The notes: generated from the letters alone by a model not told the origin. Counted from the stretch's first letter, positions 1-10,923 are shown. The stretch is 64,000 bases of DNA from Dokdonella sp. (GCF_017744955.1 NZ_JAGIAG010000006.1:248001-312000); one strand, 5' to 3'. Numbers and translations are program-made.

Positions 1-3000
1 CGACCGCGCCGTGCGGGAACGACACCGCGGTCGGCAGCTGCAATCCGCTGGTCGCCACGAAGCCGCTCTGCGCCGGATCCAGCGAGCACTGCCCGCCGGC
101 GATGACGATCGTCGCCGGACCGCTGCCGGTGGCCGTCGAGGCGGTCAGCCGGTCGGTCTCGTCGTCGGTGTTGGTCCCCGCGATCGGCGCCAGCGCGACG
201 CCCTGGTAGACCGGATCGGCCGAAGCGACCGGTCCCGGCTGGATCGCGTAGGCCACGTCGCCGTCGAAGGACACGTCGTCGACGCCGGTGATCGTCACGC
301 TCTGCGCGACGTTCCAGTTCGCCGGCGTGAAGGTCACGCTGGCCGGTGCGACGGTCGCCTCGCCGGTGTCGCTGGACGCGAACGGAATGGTCACGTCCGC
401 GCTCGGCTGCGCATTCAGCACGATCGAGAGCGTGGCGCTGCCGCCGGCCTCGCTGGTGACGACCGGCACGGTCGGCGTGATGGATACCCCGGAGCTGTCG
501 TCGTCCGTGTTGATCACCGCCACGTCCGGCGGGTCGACGCCGGCGTAGCCGGGATCGGCGCTGGTCGCCGGCGCGGTGACGATCGAGTAGGCGATGTCGC
601 CGTCGCCGAGTGCGTCGTCGACACCGGTCACCGTCGCGGTCTGCGCGGCGTTCCAGTTGGCCGTCGTGAAGGTGAGGCTGGCCGGCGCCACGACGCCTTC
701 GCCGGTATCGCTGCTCGACAGCGCGATCGTCACGTCGGCGGTCGGCTGCGTGCGCAGCACCACGCTGAAGCTGGCGCTGCCGCCGGCCTCGCTGGTGACC
801 AGGCCCGCGGTCGGCGACACCGTGATGCCGGTCGCGTCGTCGTCGCTGTTGGTCACCGACACGTCCGGCGCATCGAGTCCGGCGTAGTTCGCGTCGGCGC
901 TGACCGCCGCCGCGGTGATGATCGTGTAGGCCACGTCGCCGTCGCCGAGCGCGTCGTCGACGCCGGTCACGGTCACGCTCTGCGCCGTGTTCCAGTTCGC
1001 CGCCGTGAAGGTGACGCTACTCGGCGCGACGGTGCCTTCGCCGGTGTCGCTGCTGGACAGCGCGATCGTCACGTCGGCCGTCGGCTGCGTGCGCAGCACC
1101 ACGCTGAAGCTCGCCGTGCCGCCGGCCTCGCTGGTGACCAGGCCCGCGGTCGGCGACACCGTGATGCCGGCCGCGTCGTCGTCGCTATTGGTCACCGACA
1201 CATCGGCGGCGTCGATCCCGCTGTAGTCCGCGTCGGTGCTGACGGCCGGCGCGGTGACGATCGCGTAGGCGACGTCACCGTCGGCGAGCGCGTCGTCGAC
1301 GCCGGTCACGGTGACGGTCTGCGCCGTGTTCCAGTTCGCCGCGGTGAACGTGACGCTCGCCGGCGCGACGTCGCCCTCGCCGGTGTCGTCGCTGGACAGC
1401 GCGATCGTCACGTCGGCGGACGGCTGCGTGTTCAGCACCACGGTGAAGGTGGCGCTGCCGCCGGCTTCGCTGGTGACCAGGCCCGCGGTCGGCGACACGG
1501 TGATGCCGGCGGTGTCGTCGTCGGTGTTGGTGACCATGACGTCGGCGGCGTTGACGCCGGCGTAGTCCGCATCGCCGCTGACCGCGGCGGCGGTGACGAT
1601 CGAGTAGGCGACGTCGCCGTCGATGAGCGGATCGTCGACGCCGGTGGCGGTGACCGTCTGCGGCACGTTCCAGTCCGACGCGGTGAACGTCACGCTAGCC
1701 GGTGCGACCGTGCCTTCGCCCGTGTCGTTGCTCGACAGCGCGATCGTCACGTCGGCGGACGGCTGCGTGTTCAGCGCGATGGTGAACGTCGCCGTGCCGC
1801 CGGCCTCGCTGGTGACCAGGCCCGCGGTCGGCGAGACGGCGATGCCGGCCACGTCGTCGTCCGCGTTGCTGGCGGCGACGTCCTCCGCATCGATGCCGGC
1901 GTAGTTCGGATCGGCGCTGGTCGCCGGCGCGGTCACGATCGAGTAGGCGACGCTGCCGTCGACCTGCGGATCGTCGACGCCGGTGACGGTGACCGTCTGC
2001 GCCACGTTCCAGTCCGCCGGCGTGAAGACCACGCTGGCCGGAGCGGCCGTGCCCTCGCCGGCATCGCTGCTGGAAAGGCCGATGGTGACGTCGGCGGTCG
2101 GCTGCGTATTGAGCACGACGGTGAAGGTCGCGGTGCCGCCCGCCTCGGTGGTGGCCAGGCCGGCGGTCGGCGCGACGGTGATGCCGGCGGTGTCGTTGTC
2201 GGTGTTGGTGACTTCCACGTCGTCCGCGTCGACGCCGTCGTAGGACGGATCGGCGCTGGCGGCCGGATCGGTGACGATCGCGTAGACCACGTCGCCGTCG
2301 TCCTCGAAGTCGTCGACGCCCGTCACCGTCACGGTCTGCGGCTGGTCCCAGTCCAGCGGCGTGAACGTCACGCTCGCCGGCAGCGCGGTGCCCTCGCCCG
2401 GATCGTCGCTGGCCAGCGCGATGGTGACGTCCGCGGTCGGCTGGCTGTCGAGCACGAGGTTGAACGCGGCCGTGGCGCCGGCCTCGCTGGTGACCAGCCC
2501 GAGCGCCGGCGTCACGCTGACGCCGGCCGTGTCGTCGTCGGTGTTGCTGACGGCGACGTCGTCGGCGTCGCGGCCGGCGTAGCCCGGATCGGACGAGGTG
2601 GCCGGCGCGGTGACGATCGTATACGCCACGTCGCCGTCGTCGAGCGCGTCGTCGACGCCGCTCACGGTCACGGTCTGCGCGCTGCTCCAGTTGGCCGCGG
2701 TGAAGGTGATGCTGGCCGGCGACACCGTGCCTTCGCCGGTGTCGCTGCTGCTCAGCGCGATGGTGACGTCGGCGGTCGGCTGCGAGGCCAGCGCGACGGC
2801 GAAGCTCGCGCTGCCGCCGGCCTCCGTCGTGACCAGGCCGCCGATGGGCGCCACCACGATGCCGGCAGTGTCGTCGTCGGTGTTCGTCACGCCGACGTCG
2901 GCGGCGTCGCGCCCGGAATAGCCGGCGTCGGCGCTCGTCGCCGGTGCGGTGAGGATGGTGTAGGCGACGTCGCCGTCGTCGACGTCGTCGTCGACGCCGG

Positions 3001-6000
3001 TGACGGTCACCGTCTGCGCGCCGTTCCAGTTCGCCGCGGTGAACGTCACGCTGGCCGGCGCGACCGTGCCTTCGCCGGTATCGCTGCTGGACAGCGCGAT
3101 CGTCACGTCGGCGGTCGGCTGGCTGCCGAGCACGATCGTGAACGTCGCGGTGCCGCCGGCTTCCGTCGTGTTCAGGCCGCCCGTCGTCGACACCGCGATC
3201 GCGGCGGTGTCGTCGTCGAGGTTGGTGACCGCCGCGTCGGCGGCGTCGCGTCCGTTGTAGCCGGGATCGGCGCTGATCGCCGGCGCGGTCACGACCGCGT
3301 AGGCGACGTCGCCGTCGTCGACCAGGTCGTCGACGCCGATAACCGAGACGTTCTGCGGCACGTTCCAGTTCGCCGCGGTGAACGTCACGCCCGGCGCGCC
3401 GACCACGATGCCCTCGCCGGCATCGCTGCTCGACAGCGGGATCGTGACGTCGGCGGTCGGCTGCGAGGTGAGCACGACGGCGAACGTGGCGACGCCGCCG
3501 GCCTCGGTGGTGACCAGTCCGCTGGTCGGGCTGACCACGATGCCGGCGGCGTCGTCGTCGAGGTTGGTCGCGGCGACGTCGGCCGGGTTCATGCCGTTGT
3601 ACGCGCCGTCGGCACTGGCCGCCGCGCCGGTGAGCACGGTGTAAGGCACGTCGCCGTCGTCGACCGCGTCGTCGACGCCGGTGACGGTCACCGGCTGGGC
3701 CGTGCTCCAGTTGGCCGGCGTGAAGGTCAGGCTGCTCGGCGACACGGTGCCTTCGCTGGTGTCGCTGCTGCTCAGCGCGACGGTGACGTTCGCCGTGGGC
3801 TGCGAGGTCAGCGCGACGGTGAAGGCAGCGGTGCCGCCGGCTTCGGTGGTGACCAGGCCGGTCGTCGGCGTCACCGCGAAGCCGGCGACGTCGTCGTTGA
3901 CGATGGTGCCCTGCCCCTGCGCGTCCGTCACGGTCGCGTTGGTCACGTTGGTGACGTTGACGAAGAAGGTCTCGTTCGCCTCGGCCGTGAGATCGCCGTT
4001 GACCAGCACGCTGAACGCATAGGTCGAGCTGCCGGCCGGAATCGTCTGCGCGGTCAGCGATTTCTGCGCATAGTCGCCCGGCGCGACGGCGGTGTTGTTG
4101 GCGGTCGCGATGTCGAAAGTGACGCCGCCCGGCCCCGCTGGCGCGCTGAGGCTGACGGTGAAGGCGAAGGTGGTGGTGCCGCTGTTGCCCTCGTTGAGGG
4201 AGACGTCGTTGATGCTCAGGTTCGGCAGCGCCACACCGGTGCCGGTCAGCGTGATGTCGAACGGATTCTCGTCGGCGTCGTTGCTGGCGATGTGGATGTC
4301 GGCGCTGCGCGCGCCGGCCGCGCCGGGAGCGAACTGCACGGTGAACGTGGTCGTGCCCGACGCCGCCACCGGCGCGGTCGGATTGGCGGTGACGGTGAAG
4401 TCGCCCGGGTTGGCGCCGGTCTTGGTGATCGCAAGGCCGGTGAGGTTGGCGGTGCCGGAATTGCGGATCGTGAAGGTCAGGCTGGTATTGCTGCCGAGGT
4501 AGATCGAGCCGAACGCCTTGCTGCCGCCGTCGGCGATGTTGGTTCCGGCCGGCTGCTCCACCGCGATCTCCGGTGCCGCCGCCGGCACGTCGCCGAACAC
4601 GCGCGCGTAGAGGTCGTCGGTGTTGCCGGTGGCGTTGTTCTCGTCGCGCATCAGCACGGCGAAGCCGCTGCCGGCTTTGACGATGGCCTGCGGCGTCTGC
4701 TCGTCGGGCGTACCGGTCGGCTCGCTGTCGTGCACGCGGATCGAGGCATGCACCGGATTGCCGGCATTGTTGAACAGTCGCACCCAGGTGTCGCCGCCGC
4801 TGGTGGCGTTGCTGCCGTTGCCCTGGTCGTTATTCGCGCCGTCGTCTTCGTTGTGCGCGGAATTCCAGGTCACCGCGAAGCCGCCGCTGGTCGCCGCCAG
4901 CTTCGGGATGTTCTGGCTACCGCTGCCGTTGGGATTGATGTCCGTGTATGGGAACAGCACGCCGGTGCGCGCCGTGCCGTTGGCGTTGAACAAGCGGACC
5001 GCCGAGGCGTAGCCGCCGCCGTCGATCGAGGTGCCGGTGCCGCCGCTGCCCGACGTGCGCACGCGCACGCCGGCCGCGAAGCCGCCGTCGTCGAGTGCGA
5101 TCAGGCCGCGCGCCGCGTCGTAGTCGTCGAACAGCGCGTCGGACGCCGGGCCGGCGATCATGATGCTCGGGCCGGCCGGCGCGCCGCCGGCGGTGAACGC
5201 GCGCGCGTAGAAGTCGTCGGTGTTGCCGGTGGCGTCGTCGTCCTCCTTCCAGACGATGGCGAAGCCGCCGCCGGTCAGGGCTACCACCCCATATGGGTAT
5301 TCGCTGTCGTCGGTACGCAGGTCGTTCACGCGCACCGTCGTGCTGGTGCCCACGCCTGAGTCGTTGAACGTGCGCGCGTAGGCCTCGCCGCCGGTCGTGC
5401 CGTTGAAGCCGGCGCCGGCGTCGACGAAGCCGGGATCGTTCGTGTTGCGGTTGGAGTTCCAGGTGGCGACGAAACCACCGCCGGCGAGCGCGGCGAGCTG
5501 CGGCGCGTCCTGGTTGCCGCTGCCGTCCGGATTGATGTCGGCATAGGGAAGGATCAGGCCGGACACCGCCGCGCCCGCGGCGTTGAACACCTGGATGTAG
5601 CCGGCGCCGCCGCCGCCGTCCGTGCTGACGCCGGTGCCGTCGTTGTTCTGGTCGCGCGTGCTCCAGGCGACCGCGACGTTGCCGTTGGCGAGCGCGATCA
5701 GGCTGCGCCCGCCGAGCAGGTTGTCGAAGTCCTTGAAGAACGCGTTCTGGCCGGCGCCGCCCAGGCGCACGCTCGCCGCCTGCGGCGTGCCGTTGGCGGA
5801 GTACACGCGCAGGAAGTAGTCGTCGGTATTGCCGCTGGCGTCGTTCTCGTCGTGCCAGACGACGGCGAAGCCGCCGCCGGTCAGGCCGACCACGGCGGCG
5901 GGATCCTGCTCGTCCGGGGCGCCGTTGGGATCGTTCTCGTTGATGTGGAACGTGCCGCTGACGGGAGTGCCCGTCGCGCTGTAGACGCGGCCGTAGGCGT

Positions 6001-6490
6001 CGCCGCCGGAAGCGCCGTTCTGATAGGTGTCGCCCGGCCCGCCGGCCGAGTTCCACACCATCACGAAGCCGCCGCCGCTGAGTGCGGCGAGCTGCGGCGT
6101 GTTCTGGCGCCCGGTGCCGTCGGCGTTGATGTCCAGGTACGGCGCGACCACGCCGGAGACCGGCGTGCCGGTGGTTCCCGACAGGATCTTGAAGAACGCG
6201 CCGTGCAGCTTGCCGTTGGCGCCGTCGGGCGAATCGGGCGACGCGGCGGCGTTCGGCCGCGAGCTCCACGCGGCGACGACGTTGCCGCCGGTCAGGCCGA
6301 CCAGCGCGCGGACCGGATGGTTGTCCTTGAAAAACGGATCGTGGTTCAGGACGCCGCCGGCCGCCACGTTCGCCAGCGGCCCGACGGGGTCGCCGGGAGC
6401 GGCAAAGGCGACGCCGGAAGCGGCGACGAGCACGGCCAGCAGTGCCGGACGCAGCAGGCGTCGGCCCCCGACTCGGAACGATACGAACAT
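1..6490 (-). CDS. Secreted giant repeat protein with 11 Calx-beta-like repeats (C-terminus outside the window)
   Basis: The frame is open from ATG 6490 to the left edge (at least 2163 codons). I checked it at several points and found no frameshift. A GGGGGAGA ribosome-binding site precedes the ATG. Residues 1-30 form a signal peptide ending AFA. Residues ~30-630 hold about nine blade-like units of the type LTGGGFAVVW followed by Asp/Asn-rich turns, suggesting a beta-propeller. Residues ~633-752 resemble the ASH/choice-of-anchor-D fold, and ~752-867 a Calx-beta domain ending IVNDD. Then come eleven ~112-residue repeats, each with SEAGG, QPTADVTIALSS, GVDD and a terminal NTDDD; the acidic ends suggest calcium binding. 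This architecture is typical of large surface or secreted adhesins, so I infer that role. No enzyme motif is visible. The secretion or anchoring signal at the C-terminus cannot be seen. Confidence 0.85.
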   Translation of the reverse strand, partial: MFVSFRVGGRRLLRPALLAVLVAASGVAFAAPGDPVGPLANVAAGGVLNHDPFFKDNHPVRALVGLTGGNVVAAWSSRPNAAASPDSPDGANGKLHGAFFKILSGTTGTPVSGVVAPYLDINADGTGRQNTPQLAALSGGGFVMVWNSAGGPGDTYQNGASGGDAYGRVYSATGTPVSGTFHINENDPNGAPDEQDPAAVVGLTGGGFAVVWHDENDASGNTDDYFLRVYSANGTPQAASVRLGGAGQNAFFKDFDNLLGGRSLIALANGNVAVAWSTRDQNNDGTGVSTDGGGGAGYIQVFNAAGAAVSGLILPYADINPDGSGNQDAPQLAALAGGGFVATWNSNRNTNDPGFVDAGAGFNGTTGGEAYARTFNDSGVGTSTTVRVNDLRTDDSEYPYGVVALTGGGFAIVWKEDDDATGNTDDFYARAFTAGGAPAGPSIMIAGPASDALFDDYDAARGLIALDDGGFAAGVRVRTSGSGGTGTSIDGGGYASAVRLFNANGTARTGVLFPYTDINPNGSGSQNIPKLAATSGGFAVTWNSAHNEDDGANNDQGNGSNATSGGDTWVRLFNNAGNPVHASIRVHDSEPTGTPDEQTPQAIVKAGSGFAVLMRDENNATGNTDDLYARVFGDVPAAAPEIAVEQPAGTNIADGGSKAFGSIYLGSNTSLTFTIRNSGTANLTGLAITKTGANPGDFTVTANPTAPVAASGTTTFTVQFAPGAAGARSADIHIASNDADENPFDITLTGTGVALPNLSINDVSLNEGNSGTTTFAFTVSLSAPAGPGGVTFDIATANNTAVAPGDYAQKSLTAQTIPAGSSTYAFSVLVNGDLTAEANETFFVNVTNVTNATVTDAQGQGTIVNDDVAGFAVTPTTGLVTTEAGGTAAFTVALTSQPTANVTVALSSSDTSEGTVSPSSLTFTPANWSTAQPVTVTGVDDAVDDGDVPYTVLTGAAASADGAYNGMNPADVAATNLDDDAAGIVVSPTSGLVTTEAGGVATFAVVLTSQPTADVTIPLSSSDAGEGIVVGAPGVTFTAANWNVPQNVSVIGVDDLVDDGDVAYAVVTAPAISADPGYNGRDAADAAVTNLDDDTAAIAVSTTGGLNTTEAGGTATFTIVLGSQPTADVTIALSSSDTGEGTVAPASVTFTAANWNGAQTVTVTGVDDDVDDGDVAYTILTAPATSADAGYSGRDAADVGVTNTDDDTAGIVVAPIGGLVTTEAGGSASFAVALASQPTADVTIALSSSDTGEGTVSPASITFTAANWSSAQTVTVSGVDDALDDGDVAYTIVTAPATSSDPGYAGRDADDVAVSNTDDDTAGVSVTPALGLVTSEAGATAAFNLVLDSQPTADVTIALASDDPGEGTALPASVTFTPLDWDQPQTVTVTGVDDFEDDGDVVYAIVTDPAASADPSYDGVDADDVEVTNTDNDTAGITVAPTAGLATTEAGGTATFTVVLNTQPTADVTIGLSSSDAGEGTAAPASVVFTPADWNVAQTVTVTGVDDPQVDGSVAYSIVTAPATSADPNYAGIDAEDVAASNADDDVAGIAVSPTAGLVTSEAGGTATFTIALNTQPSADVTIALSSNDTGEGTVAPASVTFTASDWNVPQTVTATGVDDPLIDGDVAYSIVTAAAVSGDADYAGVNAADVMVTNTDDDTAGITVSPTAGLVTSEAGGSATFTVVLNTQPSADVTIALSSDDTGEGDVAPASVTFTAANWNTAQTVTVTGVDDALADGDVAYAIVTAPAVSTDADYSGIDAADVSVTNSDDDAAGITVSPTAGLVTSEAGGTASFSVVLRTQPTADVTIALSSSDTGEGTVAPSSVTFTAANWNTAQSVTVTGVDDALGDGDVAYTIITAAAVSADANYAGLDAPDVSVTNSDDDATGITVSPTAGLVTSEAGGSASFSVVLRTQPTADVTIALSSSDTGEGVVAPASLTFTTANWNAAQTATVTGVDDALGDGDIAYSIVTAPATSADPGYAGVDPPDVAVINTDDDSSGVSITPTVPVVTSEAGGSATLSIVLNAQPSADVTIPFASSDTGEATVAPASVTFTPANWNVAQSVTITGVDDVSFDGDVAYAIQPGPVASADPVYQGVALAPIAGTNTDDETDRLTASTATGSGPATIVIAGGQCSLDPAQSGFVATSGLQLPTAVSFPHGAV
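160..3888 (-). repeat. Eleven tandem ~338-bp coding repeats
   Basis: Eleven head-to-tail units of about 336-345 bp encode the ~112-residue Calx-beta-like repeats of the giant secreted protein. The segment encoding VTFTAANWN recurs with near-identical DNA in most units. The middle units are most alike; the first and last (nearest the downstream junction at ~160) diverge. Such arrays usually vary in copy number by recombination and are prone to assembly collapse. Confidence 0.85.
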
Positions 6491-6567
6491 GTGGTCTCCC
6501 CCTGGAGCAGCACGTCGTTGCGACGTACTGATGCGCAAGCGTCGCGCTAAAAAGTTACAGATGCAAG

Positions 6568-6583
6568 TGTGATCAATTAGACA
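6568..6583 (-). promoter_or_regulatory. Possible CRP/Clp-type site upstream of the giant repeat gene
   Basis: TGTGA-N6-AGACA matches 8 of 10 positions of the TGTGA-N6-TCACA consensus of CRP and the xanthomonad regulator Clp. It lies in the only AT-richer stretch (about 6548-6600) between two divergent genes, 78 bp upstream of the giant gene's ATG and 155 bp upstream of dbpA. No clear -35/-10 pair was identified. This is a motif match only. Confidence 0.3.
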
Positions 6584-6737
6584 AATTCCCCAACTTCACA
6601 TTGCAGGCACATCGACCCCGCACCCGCGGCGACAGGACGGCAAGGAAGGCGCGCCGCCGATCCGTGGCCCCGGCCGCCCTTCCCGCGGCGCGCCGGGCCC
6701 GAATCGCACGCTCGCGCGCGACCTGCGAGAATTGCGC

Positions 6738-8102
<1,365 letters not shown>

Positions 8103-8243
8103 ATCGGCCGCGCTCGCGCGGATGCGGAATCAAGGCAGCGGCCATCGGATGAGCCCGTGCGGCGCGATCCGCCGCCCGCGGCGTCAAACGCGATTCACCA
8201 TTCCCTGCGTACGCTTCACCGGTTTTCCGGACAGGATCGCCCC

Positions 8244-9254
8244 ATGCTTCCAAGCCGTGTGCTGTGCGGCATTCTCTCGCTGGCGCTCGCTGGCGCCGTT
8301 GCCGCCGAGGAGCCGCCGGCCGCGGCACCGCCGCCGACGGTCGACGCACCGGTCATGGATACCGTGCTGGTCACCGGCGAGCAGCCCGGGCCGGGACTGT
8401 GGAAGGTGTCGAAAGGCGACCACGTGCTGTGGATCCTCGGCACCTGGTCGCCGCTGCCGGCCGGCATGAGCTGGCGCTCCAAGCAGGCCGAGGAACTCAT
8501 CGCGCAGTCGCAGGAAGTGCTGACCACGCCGCGCGCGAACGTCGAGATCGGCTTCTTCCGCCGCCTGACCCTGCTGCCTTCGTTGATCGGCGTGCGCAAG
8601 AACGCCGACGGCGACAAGCTCGAGGACGTGCTGCCGCCGGACCTGTACGCGCGCTGGCAGGTATTGAAGGAACGCTACATCGGCCGCGACAAGGGCATCG
8701 AGCGGCAAAGACCGATGTTCGCCGCGCGCGAGCTGTACCGCAAGGCGATCGCCAAGTCCGGACTCAGCCTGAAGAACGACGCGCAGTCGCTGGTGCGCGA
8801 GATCGCCAAGCAGCACGGCGTGAAGGTCGAGGAAGTCAACGTCGAGATCGAGGTCGACGATCCGCGCCAGGCGATCCGCGAGTTCAAGAGCTCGCCGCGC
8901 GAGGCCGACGTCGCCTGCCTGCGCGCGACGATGGACCGGCTGGAAACCGATCTCGCGGCGATGAAGCAGCGCGCCAACGCCTGGGCCAGCGGCGATCTGG
9001 AAAGCCTGCGCAACCTCCCCTACGTCGACCAGACGCGCACCTGCATCAGCGGCGTCGCCAGCGCGCCGGGCCTGCGCGAACGCATCGCCGCGGCGCAGGC
9101 GCGCGTCGCCGAGGAATGGACCAGGGCCGCCGAAAACGCGCTCGCGCGCAACGCGAGCACGTTCGCCGTGCTGCCGATGGAGGAGCTGACCAAGAACGAC
9201 GGCTGGCTCTCGCGCCTCGGCGCGAAGGGCTACGCGGTCGAGGCGCCGGAATGA
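8244..9254 (+). CDS. TraB/GumN family protein
   Basis: The 336-residue protein starts MLPSRVLCGILSLALAGAVAAEE, a plausible signal peptide; this favours ATG 8244 over an upstream GTG at 8157. The mature part has the TraB/GumN look: the motif KGDHVLWILGT near residue 55, a long helical middle, and a C-terminal 'FAVLPMEEL' strand followed by 'LGAKGYAVE'. The Cys pair near CLRATMDR and TCISG could form a disulfide. Members of the family are thought to be periplasmic or metal-dependent protease-like; the GXXH-like motif of TIKI-type enzymes is not convincing here. The TGA stop overlaps the next ATG (ATGA), implying coupled translation with the DUF1415 gene. Confidence 0.8.
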   Translation: MLPSRVLCGILSLALAGAVAAEEPPAAAPPPTVDAPVMDTVLVTGEQPGPGLWKVSKGDHVLWILGTWSPLPAGMSWRSKQAEELIAQSQEVLTTPRANVEIGFFRRLTLLPSLIGVRKNADGDKLEDVLPPDLYARWQVLKERYIGRDKGIERQRPMFAARELYRKAIAKSGLSLKNDAQSLVREIAKQHGVKVEEVNVEIEVDDPRQAIREFKSSPREADVACLRATMDRLETDLAAMKQRANAWASGDLESLRNLPYVDQTRTCISGVASAPGLRERIAAAQARVAEEWTRAAENALARNASTFAVLPMEELTKNDGWLSRLGAKGYAVEAPE

Positions 9255-9847
9255 CGGACGCATCGCCGGACGCGGATTCCGACGCCGAGGTGATCGCGGC
9301 GACCCGGCGCTGGATCGAGCGCGCCGTGATCGGCCTCGGGCTGTGCCCGTTCGCGCGCACGCCGTTCGCGCAGCAGCGCGTGCGCTACCGCGTCAGCGCC
9401 GCGCGCGACACCGAGGCGCTCGCGGCGGACCTGCGCGAAGAAGCGCAGCGGCTGGTCGAAAGCGATCCGCAGGCGCTCGAAACCACCCTGCTGATCCATC
9501 CGCACGTGCTCGACGATTTCCTCGACTACAACGATTTCCTCGACGTCGCCGAAGCGACGCTCGGCGAGCTGGACCTCGACGCCGACCTGCAGATCGCCAG
9601 CTTCCACCCACGCTACCAGTTCGGCGACGCCGAAGCCGACGCGATCGAGAACTGCACCAACCGCTCGCCGTATCCGATCCTGCACCTGCTGCGCGTCGAC
9701 AGCGTCGAGGCGGCGGTCGAATCGGTGCGCGATCCCGAAGCGATCTACCAGCGCAACATCGACACCCTGCGCCGGCTCGGGCCGGATGGCTGGAACGCGC
9801 TCTGGGACGACCAAGGGGATATTTCAACGCGCCGGCGGAACGACTAG
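9251..9847 (+). CDS. DUF1415 family protein
   Basis: The 198-residue protein shows the conserved features of DUF1415: IERAVIGLGLCPFAR near the N-terminus, a central TTLLIHPHVLDDFLDYNDF, then QIASFHPRYQFGD and CTNRSPYPILHLLR, all typical of the family. Function is unknown. It is soluble, with conserved Cys and His residues that could bind a metal (inference). It overlaps the stop of the TraB/GumN gene by four bases, so the two are probably one transcription unit. Confidence 0.85.
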   Translation: MTDASPDADSDAEVIAATRRWIERAVIGLGLCPFARTPFAQQRVRYRVSAARDTEALAADLREEAQRLVESDPQALETTLLIHPHVLDDFLDYNDFLDVAEATLGELDLDADLQIASFHPRYQFGDAEADAIENCTNRSPYPILHLLRVDSVEAAVESVRDPEAIYQRNIDTLRRLGPDGWNALWDDQGDISTRRRND

Positions 9848-9916
9848 GATTTGCGGTGGCGCCGCCGCAAGCCTCACCGGCGGCGACGCCACTGACCACA
9901 CCGTCCAGGAGGCCGT

Positions 9917-10021
9917 ATGAAAGGCTTGAACCAGAAGAAGACCGAGAAGAAGAAACCGGAAAAGAACCTGAAGGAAAAGCGCGCCGAGAAAGCCGCGAAG
10001 AAGGCGGCGAAGGGACGCTAA
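9917..10021 (+). CDS. Small lysine-rich protein (34 aa)
   Basis: A short ORF encodes 34 residues, of which about 15 are Lys or Arg and 6 are Glu. It starts MKGLNQKKTEKKKPEK and ends KKAAKGR. A textbook AGGAGG ribosome-binding site lies at 9907-9912, four bases from the ATG. A hairpin terminator follows 24 bp after the stop. The charge pattern predicts one long basic helix, perhaps nucleic-acid binding (inference). Similar tiny basic ORFs occur in proteobacteria, but I cannot name a family. Confidence 0.6.
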   Translation: MKGLNQKKTEKKKPEKNLKEKRAEKAAKKAAKGR

Positions 10022-10045
10022 ACCGCTTGCGATCGAACGTCTTCG

Positions 10046-10067
10046 CCCTTCTCCTCCGGGAGAAGGG
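10046..10067. terminator. Hairpin between convergent genes
   Basis: CCCTTCTCC and GGAGAAGGG form a perfect 9-bp stem with a TCCG tetraloop. It sits between the 34-aa gene (+) and the DUF2233 gene (-), with no long T-run on either side. It is a plausible weak bidirectional terminator. Confidence 0.55.
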
Positions 10068-10085
10068 AATTCCTCCGCGGCGCAG

Positions 10086-10865
10086 CTACTCCGCCGTCGC
10101 GCCGAATACCGCCAGCATTCCCGCGTACGGCTTGACCATCATCGGCGGCGCGCCGGCGTAGCCGTCCGCCTCGGTGTAGATGCGCGACAGCGTGCCGTCC
10201 AGGTACAGCGCCTCGCGGCAGCCGATCTCGTCGCGGAACAGGCGCGCGAACGCGTGGAACGTCACCGGCGCGAGGCTGACCGCGAACACCGCTTCGTCCG
10301 GCGTGCGTGCGCAGACGCCGCTGCGCCACTTCAGGCTGTCGGAGTCCTCGACGAACTCCGCGTTGATCTCGCCGGCGACGACCAGCATCGGCCCGGACTG
10401 CGTCGCCAGCCTGGCGTCGATGCCGCGGCCGCTCCAGTCGTCGGTCGCGACGACCGCGGCGCGGCCCTGACGGTCGATCGAGAACACGCCGTTCGGCTGC
10501 ATCGAGAAATTGCCCGCGCGCGCATTGCCCTTGGTCGTGTTCAACGGCCGCAAGATGCGCCCGTCCTCGACGTAAAGGCCGAGCGGGCGGAACTGGCGGT
10601 CGTAGATGCCGGCATTCGTCGCGAACAGCAGCCTGCGTCCCTGCCCTTCGCCCCAGCGCTTGAGCGCGTCGATGCTGGCGAACGGGTTGCCGTCCGCATC
10701 GCGCCAGTGCGCCTCGAGCGCGTCGCGCTTCAGGTCGACCGCGACCACGCGGTAGTCGATCGCGTCGAAGCGCTGCACGCGGCTTTCGACCGCATCCACG
10801 GAACGCGGAGCCGTCGCGAACGACACGGCGGCCAGCAGCAGGGAGGAGACGAGTCGTGCCTTCAT
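10086..10865 (-). CDS. Phosphodiester glycosidase family (DUF2233) secreted protein
   Basis: The 259-residue protein starts at ATG 10865 with a signal peptide (MKARLVSSLLLAAVSFATA). A TTG six codons upstream is a weaker start. The body matches the NAGPA/DUF2233 fold: FATNAGIYD, PLGLYVEDG, NFSMQPNGVFSI, ATQSGPMLV and ALYLDGTLSRIY. Homologues hydrolyse phosphodiester-linked sugars (eukaryotic uncovering enzyme) or act on cell-wall glycans. The bacterial substrate is usually unknown. Likely periplasmic. Confidence 0.85.
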   Translation of the reverse strand: MKARLVSSLLLAAVSFATAPRSVDAVESRVQRFDAIDYRVVAVDLKRDALEAHWRDADGNPFASIDALKRWGEGQGRRLLFATNAGIYDRQFRPLGLYVEDGRILRPLNTTKGNARAGNFSMQPNGVFSIDRQGRAAVVATDDWSGRGIDARLATQSGPMLVVAGEINAEFVEDSDSLKWRSGVCARTPDEAVFAVSLAPVTFHAFARLFRDEIGCREALYLDGTLSRIYTEADGYAGAPPMMVKPYAGMLAVFGATAE

Positions 10866-10923
10866 GCCCGGATTGTCGCTCAAAGCGGGCTTGCGATTGC
10901 GTTAACCGCGCGTGCCGCGCCGC

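Noticed and set aside
160..3888. Repeats in the giant gene as a CRISPR- or satellite-like array
   Set aside because: They are in frame, 112 residues long and encode a folded-domain pattern.
11..5359. A 1782-codon open frame on the + strand
   Set aside because: It is antisense to the repeat-rich giant gene; Arg/Val/Gly/Asp-rich composition comes from the GC-rich third positions and the repeats. The minus strand has a signal peptide, domains and a ribosome-binding site.
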